From JAFGNW01 sp964618515 (GTDB taxonomy: Bacteria > Zixibacteria > MSB-5A5 > GN15 > FEB-12), in contig CAZUAS010000064.1 in NCBI GenBank assembly GCA_964618515.1, forward strand, positions 1 to 17,049: a stretch of DNA of 17,049 nucleotides, read 5' to 3'. Positions 1-7,147 of the stretch are shown here, piece by piece. Numbering within the stretch: the first letter of the stretch is position 1; each line of letters opens with the position of its first letter. Below the pieces are notes generated by a model. That model saw only the letters and a program-made list of their open reading frames with translations. It had not been told where the DNA came from and did no database searches. The position numbers and the translations under genes are program-made.

Positions 1-1
1 G

Positions 2-163
2 GTTTCCATCGTCTATACCAACGGCCTGTTTTCCATAAGTACTACCGGGAAAGCCCTGCAGAAAGGCTGGACCGGCGATTATGTCAAGGTAAGAAATAAC
101 GACTCCGGCAAAATCATCTTAGCCCGGGTGGTGGATGAAGGCGCCGTGGTTATCGACCCATAA
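2..163 (+). CDS. flgA: FlgA, flagellar basal-body P-ring chaperone (3' end only)
   Basis: The window opens inside this gene; the visible frame encodes 53 residues and ends in TAA at 161-163. The residues fit the C-terminal SAF-like part of FlgA: a beta segment (VSIVYTNGLFSIST), then GKALQKGWTGDYVKVRN, then the closing pattern SGKIILARVVDEGAVVI. The same order is seen in FlgA proteins, where a GxALxxGxxGdxVrVrN motif is followed by a final beta strand. FlgA is a periplasmic chaperone that helps FlgI polymerise into the P ring around the rod. The gene lies 21 bases upstream of flgH, in the usual flgA-flgH-flgI order, which supports the call. The start, signal peptide and N-terminal half lie outside the window. 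Confidence 0.85.
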   Translation, partial: VSIVYTNGLFSISTTGKALQKGWTGDYVKVRNNDSGKIILARVVDEGAVVIDP

Positions 164-184
164 ATAGGATTTGAGGGTAAAAAA

Positions 185-772
185 ATGAATTTAAAGAAAA
201 TTGCCATCTTACTGTTGATTTTATTGCTGTTGCCCTTTGCCCTGAAACTGAAAAGTCAGGATTTCGGGCGGGGGCAGTCACTTTTTACCGATGTGAAAGC
301 ACATCAGGTGGGCGATATTCTAACTGTCCTGATATACGAAGACAGCCGGGCGTCGAACCAGGTGGAATCTAAAAATTCCAAAGACCAGAAAACCTCGGTA
401 TCCGGCGGTCCCGGGGCGGGACCGCTCGATTTTATCCCGCTGTTCGGCGTTGATGCCGCCGCCAAGTATACCCATGACGGCAAAGGTGAACAGCTTCGCA
501 ACGGCATGATTCGGGCCAAGATGTCGGTTACGGTCATGGGCGTTAAAGAAAACGGCGATTTAATTATCGAAGGTTCGCGGGTTATCGGTATTTCCAATGA
601 TAAAGAGAGCATAACCTTGAGCGGGGTAATTCGCCCGAAAGATATCTCCACCGACAATACTATCGAATCATATCTCATAGCCGACGCCGAGATACATTAT
701 ACCGGCAAGGGCAATTCACAGACCAGTTCACGGCCGGGAATTGTTGCCCGCCTGATAAACTGGTTGTTCTAA
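185..772 (+). CDS. flgH: FlgH, flagellar L-ring protein, without a lipobox cysteine
   Basis: A 195-residue protein of the FlgH family, which forms the outer-membrane L ring that lets the distal rod pass. The N terminus (MNLKK followed by a leucine-rich segment, residues 6-20) is a hydrophobic export signal. The family core begins with SLFTD (32-36) and VGDILTVLI (42-50), followed by a glycine/proline-rich stretch and the conserved beta-rich end with GDLIIEG and the SGVIRPKDI pattern. The start is supported by GAGG at 173-176, eight bases before the ATG. FlgH proteins are usually lipoproteins, but there is no Cys anywhere in this protein, so it cannot be acylated in the normal way. Its neighbours, flgA upstream and flgI 10 bases downstream, make a rod/ring operon. 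The family assignment is firm; the anchoring mode is unknown. Confidence 0.93.
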   Translation: MNLKKIAILLLILLLLPFALKLKSQDFGRGQSLFTDVKAHQVGDILTVLIYEDSRASNQVESKNSKDQKTSVSGGPGAGPLDFIPLFGVDAAAKYTHDGKGEQLRNGMIRAKMSVTVMGVKENGDLIIEGSRVIGISNDKESITLSGVIRPKDISTDNTIESYLIADAEIHYTGKGNSQTSSRPGIVARLINWLF

Positions 773-782
773 GGAGGCGCCC

Positions 783-1922
783 ATGATAAACTCAACCTGT
801 CATAGAGTGCTGACCACTCCGGCGGGAATGGTAATTATTCTCTTTTTCATATCTTTGTTTTTCATACCGGCCGAAGCCGCCAAAGTCCGGATTAAGGACA
901 TCGCCGTCTTTCAAAACAAACAGGAAGTAGACCTTATCGGTTACGGCCTGGTGGTGGGTCTGGATGGTACCGGCGACGGCAACGGTACCCAGTTTACCGT
1001 CCAGTCGCTGGTGAACATGATGGAGCGGATGGGCCTGGAACTGGAACGGGATAAAGTCAAGGTGAAAAATGTCGCTTCCGTAATGGTAACGGCTCGTATT
1101 TCCAGCCAGCAGAATGAAGGTTCGTATTTCGATGTGACCCTTTCGTCGATTGGCGACGCTTCTTCGCTTCAGGGCGGGACTCTTATTATGACGCCCCTGT
1201 CCGATGCCAACGGGGTGGTGCGGGCGGTCGCCCAGGGAGCGGTTTCCATCGGCGGCTTTAACGTCCAGGTGGACGAGGGAAACCGGATTATTAACAATTA
1301 TACCCTGGTAGGGCGCATCCCCGGGGGGGGAAAAACCACCCGACCGGTTCTTCCGGCGCCTGACTCGGAAAAAGAAATTTACCTGTCGCTTCTAAATCCG
1401 GATTTGACTACCGCTCACCGGGTGGCTGAAAGAATAAATATTAAATATGGTCTTACCGCCTACCCTATAAACGGTGGTTCGGTAAAGGTGGTCGTACCCG
1501 ATTCTTTGATGCATCCTAATTTGCGGATGATGTTCCTTTCCGATATTGGTCAGTTGCAGGTTGTCCCTGACAATATTGCGCGGGTGGTCATAAATGAAAA
1601 AACCGGGACTATTGTGGCAGGCGAACACGTCACGATCGAGCCGGTGGCGGTGGCTCATGGAACGATTACGGTCAATATCCAGTCACGGCCGATAATATCC
1701 CAGCCGGAACCGTTCAGCGGGGGTGAAACCATCGTAACCCAGGAATCATACATTAATGTGACCCAGGATAAAGCCCGGGTCGTCAACCTGCAGGGTTCGG
1801 TTTATCTGGCCGATGTTGCTGATGCTCTAAATAAAATCGGCGCCACCCCCAGAGATATTATAGCCATATTCCAGGCGCTTAAACAGGCCGGAGCCCTCCA
1901 GGCGGAACTGGTTATTCTGTAG
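783..1922 (+). CDS. flgI: FlgI, flagellar P-ring protein
   Basis: A 379-residue protein, close to the usual 350-380 for FlgI, which polymerises in the periplasm as the peptidoglycan-associated P-ring bushing around the rod. Residues 1-32 form a Sec signal peptide with a hydrophobic stretch (16-28) and a likely cleavage after AEA at 30-32. The mature protein starts with the family signature VRIKDIA and GYGLVVGLDGTGD (53-65), followed by QSLVNMMERMG. The C-terminal part contains VVINEKTGTIV and ends with an alpha-helical LNKIGATPRDIIAIFQALK segment, again typical. The ribosome binding site AAGGAGG (771-777) overlaps the flgH stop codon, five bases before ATG, so the two ring genes are tightly linked. 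A run of eight G residues occurs at 1323-1330 inside the coding region, with the frame intact. Confidence 0.96.
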   Translation: MINSTCHRVLTTPAGMVIILFFISLFFIPAEAAKVRIKDIAVFQNKQEVDLIGYGLVVGLDGTGDGNGTQFTVQSLVNMMERMGLELERDKVKVKNVASVMVTARISSQQNEGSYFDVTLSSIGDASSLQGGTLIMTPLSDANGVVRAVAQGAVSIGGFNVQVDEGNRIINNYTLVGRIPGGGKTTRPVLPAPDSEKEIYLSLLNPDLTTAHRVAERINIKYGLTAYPINGGSVKVVVPDSLMHPNLRMMFLSDIGQLQVVPDNIARVVINEKTGTIVAGEHVTIEPVAVAHGTITVNIQSRPIISQPEPFSGGETIVTQESYINVTQDKARVVNLQGSVYLADVADALNKIGATPRDIIAIFQALKQAGALQAELVIL

Positions 1923-1929
1923 CTTAGTT

Positions 1930-2853
1930 ATGATTACATCGCCCAAAAGCGTCCCGGTGTTTCCGCAAGCCACCCTGGAACGTACAAAGGGGCCATCGTC
2001 CGGGAACCTGCAGGCGGAAAAAGCCCGCCTTCAAAAAGCCACCCGCGAGTTCGAGTCCTTCTTCATGTATTATATGCTGAAAACGATGCGGAAAACGGTT
2101 CCGGAAAGCTCCCTGTCGGATAACTCCTTTTTGGGCGGTAGCAGCGGTAAAGAAACTTTCACCGATATTTTCGATATGGAAATTGCCCGTTCCGTCACCC
2201 AAAGTACCCGTGGTTCTATCGGCGATATCCTTTATAAATCACTGGAAAAAGTTCTGGAGTCACAATTTACCGAGAGCGCGCCGGTTCCTCAATTCATTCC
2301 GGTTCATAAACAGGAAACGCAAAAACTGGAACTTGAAAAACCGGGTCTGTCCTTGCCGGATAAAAAAGAAGGACTTAAACCTCTCGAAAAAAAGCTGGAT
2401 TCACTCCCGTTTGGGGCGGGTCACCGCCGGGTTGATGAAGACCCTATAATGTCCCGCTTCGGTCGGCATATAGATAATGCGGCTCGCGAAACCAAACTTG
2501 ATTCCGCTTTGATTGCCTCAGTTATAAAAGCGGAGTCGGCCGGAGACCCCCGCGCGGTATCGTCAGCCGGTGCTAAAGGCTTGATGCAACTGGCAGATTC
2601 CACGGCGACCGATTACGGGGTGGTCGATGTTTTTAATCCCGAGGAAAATATCCTCGCCGGCAGCCGTTTTTTGAAAAATCTTATTGACCGCTACGGGGAT
2701 TTGGAAACCGCTCTGGCCGCTTACAACGCCGGTCCTGGCAGGGTCGATAAATACGGTGGCATACCCCCGTTCAAGGAAACCCGGGCCTATATCCGGAAAG
2801 TGACCGACCTTTTCCGGGCGGCAAAAGTGAAGATTAAAGCTCCCCGGGGCTAA
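1930..2853 (+). CDS. flgJ: FlgJ-type rod-capping protein fused to an SLT lytic transglycosylase
   Basis: A 307-residue two-domain protein. Residues about 31-106 match the FlgJ rod-binding domain (REFESFFMYYMLKTMRKTVP at 39-58, then a helix ending GDILYKSL), thought to cap the growing rod. After a Lys/Glu/Pro-rich linker (about 110-170), residues 173-297 form a soluble lytic transglycosylase (SLT/GH23) domain. It shows the probable catalytic Glu202 in KAESAGDPRAVSSAGAKGLM (200-219) and the AYNAGPGRVDKYGG motif (264-277). This domain would open peptidoglycan for the rod. Enteric FlgJ carries a different glucosaminidase domain instead. The ATG lies seven bases after flgI with no clear Shine-Dalgarno, so translation is probably coupled to flgI. 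There is no signal peptide, consistent with FlgJ travelling through the flagellar export channel. Confidence 0.92.
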   Translation: MITSPKSVPVFPQATLERTKGPSSGNLQAEKARLQKATREFESFFMYYMLKTMRKTVPESSLSDNSFLGGSSGKETFTDIFDMEIARSVTQSTRGSIGDILYKSLEKVLESQFTESAPVPQFIPVHKQETQKLELEKPGLSLPDKKEGLKPLEKKLDSLPFGAGHRRVDEDPIMSRFGRHIDNAARETKLDSALIASVIKAESAGDPRAVSSAGAKGLMQLADSTATDYGVVDVFNPEENILAGSRFLKNLIDRYGDLETALAAYNAGPGRVDKYGGIPPFKETRAYIRKVTDLFRAAKVKIKAPRG

Positions 2854-2877
2854 AGGTGATGGGGCTTCATCCGATAA
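2851..2877 (+). promoter_or_regulatory. Sigma-28 (FliA)-type promoter for the flgN-flgK-csrA-flgL-fliW operon
   Basis: TAAA at 2851-2854, whose TAA is the flgJ stop codon, is followed by exactly 15 bases and then TCCGATAA at 2870-2877. The established sigma-28 consensus is TAAA-N15-GCCGATAA, so eleven of twelve defined bases match with perfect spacing. Transcription would start near 2883-2885, about 27 bases before the flgN ATG. The position is what would be expected for a switch from early rod/ring genes to late hook-junction genes. The assignment rests on sequence alone. Confidence 0.72.
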
Positions 2878-2910
2878 ATAAGATAAGGACTACTAAAAAA
2901 ATTATAGGAT

Positions 2911-3396
2911 ATGGTAAACAGACTTATTGAAATTATCAGCAAGGAAGCTGCCCTCTTCGAATCATTCCTTGAACTTCTCGAACGACAGAAAGAGATGCTG
3001 GTGGCCAATGACCTTAAGGGTTTGAACGAGGTCGTTGAGTGCCAGCGTGAAAAACTCATCGAAAGCAAACTTCTTAATAAGCAGCGGGAAGAGCTGGTGG
3101 CGGCGATTAAAGCGTCACGTGCTATCGAAGGCGACCTGACGGTAACCCGTCTTTTGAAACTGGTCGATGAAAACCAGGCCAACCGCCTTACCCAGCTTCG
3201 CGACATAATCAACAGCCTGAATGAACAAATAACCGACGCCCGCAATGCCAATGCTATGCTGTTGAACCGTTCTCGGGAATTTATTGCCCGTACCATGGAA
3301 ATGTTATCGAAAATCAACAACCCTGACAACACCTATGCGCGGACCGGCCGGAATGAAAAACAGGGTGCAAATATAATGGTAGACAGGAGAATCTGA
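2911..3396 (+). CDS. flgN: FlgN-like chaperone for hook-associated proteins
   Basis: A 161-residue, almost wholly alpha-helical, coiled-coil protein with no signal peptide. It has the FlgN pattern: an N-terminal helix rich in Leu and Glu (ALFESFLELLERQKEMLVAN, 13-32), a short NDLKGL turn, a second helix around ECQREKLIE, and a long C-terminal helix. FlgN binds the export-gated C termini of FlgK and FlgL in the cytoplasm and delivers them to the flagellar type III secretion apparatus. The gene directly precedes flgK, and its TGA shares one base with the flgK ATG (TGATG at 3394-3398), so the chaperone and its client are translationally coupled. The ATG at 2911 has only an AGGA very close upstream, a weak ribosome site. 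It is the first gene after the sigma-28-type promoter. Confidence 0.82.
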   Translation: MVNRLIEIISKEAALFESFLELLERQKEMLVANDLKGLNEVVECQREKLIESKLLNKQREELVAAIKASRAIEGDLTVTRLLKLVDENQANRLTQLRDIINSLNEQITDARNANAMLLNRSREFIARTMEMLSKINNPDNTYARTGRNEKQGANIMVDRRI

Positions 3397-4790
3397 TGCC
3401 GGGATTATTTCAGGGACTGGAAATAGGCAAGCGGGCTTTACTGTCACATCAGTACAGGCTCCAGACTATCGGACATAATATTGCGAATGTGGACACCCCC
3501 GGGTACACCCGCCAGCGGGTAAGTATATCGCCTTCCTACCCCGAGCAGAGTGCAGTCGGGCAGGTCGGGTCCGGAATCCAGGTTGATAATATAAAACATA
3601 TCCGGGACCTTTTTCTGGGCGAACAGTACCGCGAGGCTAAGAAATACCAGGGTCAGTGGTCATATAAGGAAAAAGTTCTTTCCCAGATTGAATCTCTTTT
3701 TAATGAGCCGAACGATAACTCGTTAAATGATTTGCTGAACAAATTCTGGGATTCCTGGTCGCAGCTTTCCACCAACGCCGATTCGAGCAATAACCGAGAA
3801 ATAATCCTGGCTCAGGCTGACCAGATGATAAACGGCTTTCACCAGCTGGCCTGGAACCTGGACAGTCTGCGTTCCTCGATTGACCGGGATATGAACAATC
3901 TGACTTACCAGATAAATTCACTCACCAGCGAGATAGCCAACCTTAACAACCAGATTAAAACCGTTGAGCTGGGTGATACCCGTGCCAATGACCTGCGCGA
4001 TTCCCGGGACCTTCTGACCGACCAGCTGGCTGAAATTATCGATGTCCGCACGGTGGAAAAGCCGAATGGCGCCACCCAGGTGTATATGGGGTCGATGATT
4101 CTGGTTGACGGCGCGGATGCCTTCAAAATCGGCACAGTAGTGGAAAATGTCGATGGTCAACCCATAAGTAAACTGGTATGGCAGGGTACCGAAGTTCAGT
4201 TAAAAAACCTTAATGGTCAGCTTAAAGGTTTGACTGAAATGCGCGACCAGATAATTCCGGAATACACAAACCGACTTAATGAGCTGGCCCGTTCGCTGGT
4301 TACCGAGGTCAACCGTCTGCACCAGAGCGGTTATGGTGAAGATGGTACTACCGGGATTAACTTCTTTGATCCGGCCTATACCGATGCTTCAACGATCAGG
4401 TTAAATACCTTCGTGCAGGATGATATAAATAAAATTGTCGCCTCCGCCGGCGTCGATGGCGACAACCTTATTGCCCTGGCGATTGCCGACCTTCGCAATA
4501 CCAAGGTTATGTCGTCCAGCACCAAAACCCTGAACGAGTTTTATGATAGCCTGGTGGGGTCACTGGGTATCGAGGTAAAAGAAGCGACCTCGTTTTCAGG
4601 TAATTATGAATTGTTGTTAAACCAGATAGATAACAGCCGGCAATCGGTGCAAGGTGTTTCCCTGGATGAAGAAATGGCTAACCTGATTAAATCACAACAT
4701 GCTTATGATGCCGCCGCCAGGGTGATTACGGCCATGGATGAGGCTCTGGACACCGTTATATACGGGATGGGGATTGTCGGCCGCTCGTAA
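3396..4790 (+). CDS. flgK: FlgK, flagellar hook-associated protein 1
   Basis: A 464-residue hook-filament junction protein, somewhat shorter than the roughly 550 residues of enteric FlgK. The N terminus has the axial-protein signature HNIANVDTPGYTRQRV (27-42). A coiled-coil region follows (about 80-200, including SLTSEIANLNNQIKTVELGD), then a beta-rich centre. The C-terminal D0 helix (about 420-464) carries SLDEEMANLIKSQHAYDAAA, typical of FlgK. The protein is exported by the flagellar secretion system and polymerises as a short ring on the hook. The start follows AGGAG about seven bases upstream and overlaps the flgN stop. The order flgN-flgK-(csrA)-flgL is a common late flagellar arrangement. 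Confidence 0.95.
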   Translation: MPGLFQGLEIGKRALLSHQYRLQTIGHNIANVDTPGYTRQRVSISPSYPEQSAVGQVGSGIQVDNIKHIRDLFLGEQYREAKKYQGQWSYKEKVLSQIESLFNEPNDNSLNDLLNKFWDSWSQLSTNADSSNNREIILAQADQMINGFHQLAWNLDSLRSSIDRDMNNLTYQINSLTSEIANLNNQIKTVELGDTRANDLRDSRDLLTDQLAEIIDVRTVEKPNGATQVYMGSMILVDGADAFKIGTVVENVDGQPISKLVWQGTEVQLKNLNGQLKGLTEMRDQIIPEYTNRLNELARSLVTEVNRLHQSGYGEDGTTGINFFDPAYTDASTIRLNTFVQDDINKIVASAGVDGDNLIALAIADLRNTKVMSSSTKTLNEFYDSLVGSLGIEVKEATSFSGNYELLLNQIDNSRQSVQGVSLDEEMANLIKSQHAYDAAARVITAMDEALDTVIYGMGIVGRS

Positions 4791-4800
4791 CTGATTAGCG

Positions 4801-4846
4801 GTTAATATAATTAAATACCCAAGGAGGGTGATTTGCTGATATTAAC
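4801..4846 (+). promoter_or_regulatory. csrA leader: nested hairpins placing the Shine-Dalgarno in an AAGGA loop
   Basis: The inner hairpin (4816-4830) pairs UACCC with GGGUG, one pair being a wobble, around the five-base loop AAGGA, which is the core of the csrA ribosome binding site. An outer perfect 8-bp inverted repeat, GTTAATAT (4801-4808) with ATATTAAC (4839-4846), encloses it together with the TTG start codon (4833-4835). A GGA presented in a short hairpin loop over the Shine-Dalgarno is the established CsrA/RsmA recognition shape. This strongly suggests that CsrA represses its own translation. Binding itself is inferred. Confidence 0.6.
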
Positions 4847-5171
4847 AAGGAAGTTGGGGGAATCCATCACCATCGGTGATGACATCAAAGTCTCGGTGCT
4901 GGGGATAAGAGGACGGCAGGTAAGGCTGGGAATAGAAGCGCCGATGAAGGTCGTGGTGCACCGCGAAGAAATTTATGTCAAAATCCAGGCGGAAAACCGC
5001 AAAGCTTCTAAAAATATCAAGGAAGATTTGCTGGGAGTGGTTAACCTGATTAAAGGGAAAATCAAAAGCGGCAGCCCCGAAGAAAAAAGCCCGGTAGTCG
5101 ATTACAAAGAGACCCCACCGAAAAAAAAGAAAGATGACCACGTCGGCGGCAAAGATGAACAAATTGAATAA
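4833..5171 (+). CDS. csrA: CsrA, carbon storage regulator, with an extended charged C-terminal tail
   Basis: A 112-residue protein starting at TTG, 4 bases after the strong site AAGGAGGG (4821-4828). Residues 1-60 are a complete CsrA RNA-binding domain: MLILTRKLGE, IGDDIKV, VRLGIEAP, and VVVHREEIY with the RNA-contacting Arg44. Asn55, which from recall is needed for FliW binding in Bacillus CsrA, is also present. CsrA binds GGA-containing hairpins, usually blocking ribosome binding. Here the obvious target is flagellin mRNA, with FliW as antagonist. Ordinary CsrA proteins have 60-80 residues. This one carries about 50 additional residues, rich in Lys, Glu and Pro, including a KKKKDD stretch encoded partly by an A8 run (5121-5128). 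The role of the tail is unknown. The gene sits between flgK and flgL in the same operon. Confidence 0.94.
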   Translation: MLILTRKLGESITIGDDIKVSVLGIRGRQVRLGIEAPMKVVVHREEIYVKIQAENRKASKNIKEDLLGVVNLIKGKIKSGSPEEKSPVVDYKETPPKKKKDDHVGGKDEQIE

Positions 5172-5186
5172 AGAGAGTCATTCGTT

Positions 5187-7121
5187 ATGCGCGTAACCAA
5201 TGGTATGATAACCGACCGGGTTATCTTCAATCTGCAAAGGTCGATTACCCGGTTCTATCAGCTACAGACCGATATGTCCTCGGGCCGCCGGATTAATAAG
5301 CCTTCCGATGACCCGACCGGGGCATTGCGGGATTTGAATTACCGCACGGAACTTTCCAAGATAACCCAGTACCGAAGTAATGTAAGTCAGGGCCTTAACT
5401 GGACCTCGACCTATGACACCATCCTCAATGATACGGCCAATTTCGTATCAACGGCAAAAGAAATTGCCGTTTCCATGTCCAACGGCACCTATGATGAAAG
5501 CGCCCGGATGGCTTCAGCCAGCGAAGTTCGCTCTCTTTTTGACCAGATGATCCAAATGGGGAATAATCAGCTTGAAGGACGGTATATTTTTTCTGGTTAT
5601 CGCACTAAGGTCAAGCCGTTAACGGTGACGCCCAACGGGGTGATTTATAACGGCGACCGGGGGAAGATGGAGTTCGAAATCGAATCGTCGCTGCGGATGC
5701 AGGTCAACCTGGATGGTTCGGAAACATTTTTCAAACAACTGACTGTTCCGGGTGAAAATGCCGACCTTAATGTAAAGCTCTCCGGCGACATGCTCCTGGC
5801 CGACCTTAACGGAGGTAGCGGTGTTGATATGACGGCCGGCTCTTTCACGATTACCGATAAGAATCTGAATATTTCCGTGACGGTGGATTTGAATGCCGCC
5901 CCGCCGGTTACGACCGTAGACGAACTTCTGAATCGTATTAATTCCGCCCTGGCCGCGGGTGTACCACCGATTACCAACCTGACGGCTCAACTGGGCGATG
6001 AAGGCAACAATATTGTACTCCAGTCCGTTCCCAATGGGTTAATCTCCGTGGATACCCACCTTGATCGGCTGAATGACGGCAACGGGGTGGACCTGGTACC
6101 AGGTAAGATTATGGTTTCCGATGGAGCGGCCATAAATGTGGAAATTGACCTTTCCACCGCCAACAATGTCGGTGATGTCATCACGGCATTCAACAGTCAG
6201 TTGACAGCCGCCGGCGTCAATAATGTTACAATGGCCATTAATCCGGCCGGAACCGGGTTCATTATAAATGACACAAACGGAGTGCCCTTGGGCCTGACTA
6301 TCTCCAATATCTCTGGTGCCGAACAAACAGCTTCACATCTGGGTATTACCGGTTATGTCGGGGCATCCCTGATTGGCAGTGACCTCAATCCCGAAACGTC
6401 GTTCGAAATTCAGGATACCACCGGGACAACCGCGGCTGACCTTGGCCTGCTGGGTAGTTTTAACAGAACCCGAACCGGCGATGATATCGATCCCCAACTG
6501 GTGGCTACTTCTCTTCTGAGTGCTTTGAATAACGGCACCGGCCTTGGCAACGACCGCATCGTCTTCTGGCAGGGTGATTCGCGCTTCATTCTTGACCTCG
6601 GTAGTGCCGCCTTGAATACCGTTCAGGACCTTCTGGATACGGTCAATACTTCCGGTTTGAACATAACCGCTTCGATAAATGAAGCCGGAACGGGTATTCA
6701 AATCGTTAACAACGACCAGAATCGGACGTTGACGATTGAAGATGTCGATGGCGGGCGCGGAGCCAAGACTATGGGTATATTCGGGTCCTCCGACATTTTC
6801 GGGACCATGATTGTCCTGATTAACTGTCTTGAAAATGATGACCAGGAAGGCACCGGTCTTCTTCTGGGTTCTCTGGATAATTCGATTCAGCATCTTTTGA
6901 AATATCGCGGGGTGGTAGGTGCCCGCAGTATCCGGCTGGAGACCACTGATTCCCGCCTGGTCGATATGGATTTAAATTTTACCAAGCTTCTCTCGGAAGT
7001 AGAAGATGCCGATATGACCAAACTGGTTTCGGACCTGGCTACTTATGAAAATAATTACCAGGCTTCACTTATAGCCAGCAGCAAAATTATACAACCAAGC
7101 TTATTAGATTTTCTGAAATGA
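5187..7121 (+). CDS. flgL: FlgL, hook-associated protein 3, enlarged by flagellin-IN-like repeats
   Basis: A 644-residue flagellin-family junction protein, about twice the usual length of FlgL (around 300). Residues 1-140 are the conserved N-terminal helices (MRVTNGMITDRVIFNLQ, SSGRRINKPSDDPTGA at 31-46, ending in LEGRYIFSGYRT, a hallmark of FlgL). Residues about 565-644 are the C-terminal helices (LETTDSRLVDMDL, ATYENNYQASLIASSKIIQP). The 400-residue centre holds three related modules, at about 202-287, 292-392 and 442-535. Each begins with a LNxGxG-like motif and has a D-L-hydrophobic helix such as DELLNRINSAL, resembling the flagellin hook IN motif; two of them end with a hydrophobic-G-I-x-G pattern. 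FlgL connects FlgK to the filament. Upstream is csrA (15 bases away), downstream fliW. The AAAGAGAG ribosome site is weak. Confidence 0.93.
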   Translation: MRVTNGMITDRVIFNLQRSITRFYQLQTDMSSGRRINKPSDDPTGALRDLNYRTELSKITQYRSNVSQGLNWTSTYDTILNDTANFVSTAKEIAVSMSNGTYDESARMASASEVRSLFDQMIQMGNNQLEGRYIFSGYRTKVKPLTVTPNGVIYNGDRGKMEFEIESSLRMQVNLDGSETFFKQLTVPGENADLNVKLSGDMLLADLNGGSGVDMTAGSFTITDKNLNISVTVDLNAAPPVTTVDELLNRINSALAAGVPPITNLTAQLGDEGNNIVLQSVPNGLISVDTHLDRLNDGNGVDLVPGKIMVSDGAAINVEIDLSTANNVGDVITAFNSQLTAAGVNNVTMAINPAGTGFIINDTNGVPLGLTISNISGAEQTASHLGITGYVGASLIGSDLNPETSFEIQDTTGTTAADLGLLGSFNRTRTGDDIDPQLVATSLLSALNNGTGLGNDRIVFWQGDSRFILDLGSAALNTVQDLLDTVNTSGLNITASINEAGTGIQIVNNDQNRTLTIEDVDGGRGAKTMGIFGSSDIFGTMIVLINCLENDDQEGTGLLLGSLDNSIQHLLKYRGVVGARSIRLETTDSRLVDMDLNFTKLLSEVEDADMTKLVSDLATYENNYQASLIASSKIIQPSLLDFLK

Positions 7122-7147
7122 CAGGATAGAGCAAAGGAAAGGTGTAA

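Noticed and set aside
304..678. Minus-strand ORF of 124 codons opposite flgH
   Set aside because: Lies wholly opposite a clear FlgH coding region, has low-complexity composition and no recognisable motif. Other long antisense frames opposite flgL, fliC and fliD were rejected for the same reason.
2850..3332. Minus-strand ORF of 160 codons opposite flgN
   Set aside because: Ser/Arg-rich antisense shadow of a helical coding region; all adjacent genes are on the plus strand and it lacks a ribosome site and family features.
4806..4811. TATAAT, a perfect sigma-70 -10 element, upstream of csrA
   Set aside because: No acceptable -35 at 16-18 bases upstream (GCTCGT is there). The bases are explained as part of the outer inverted repeat and AT-rich leader.
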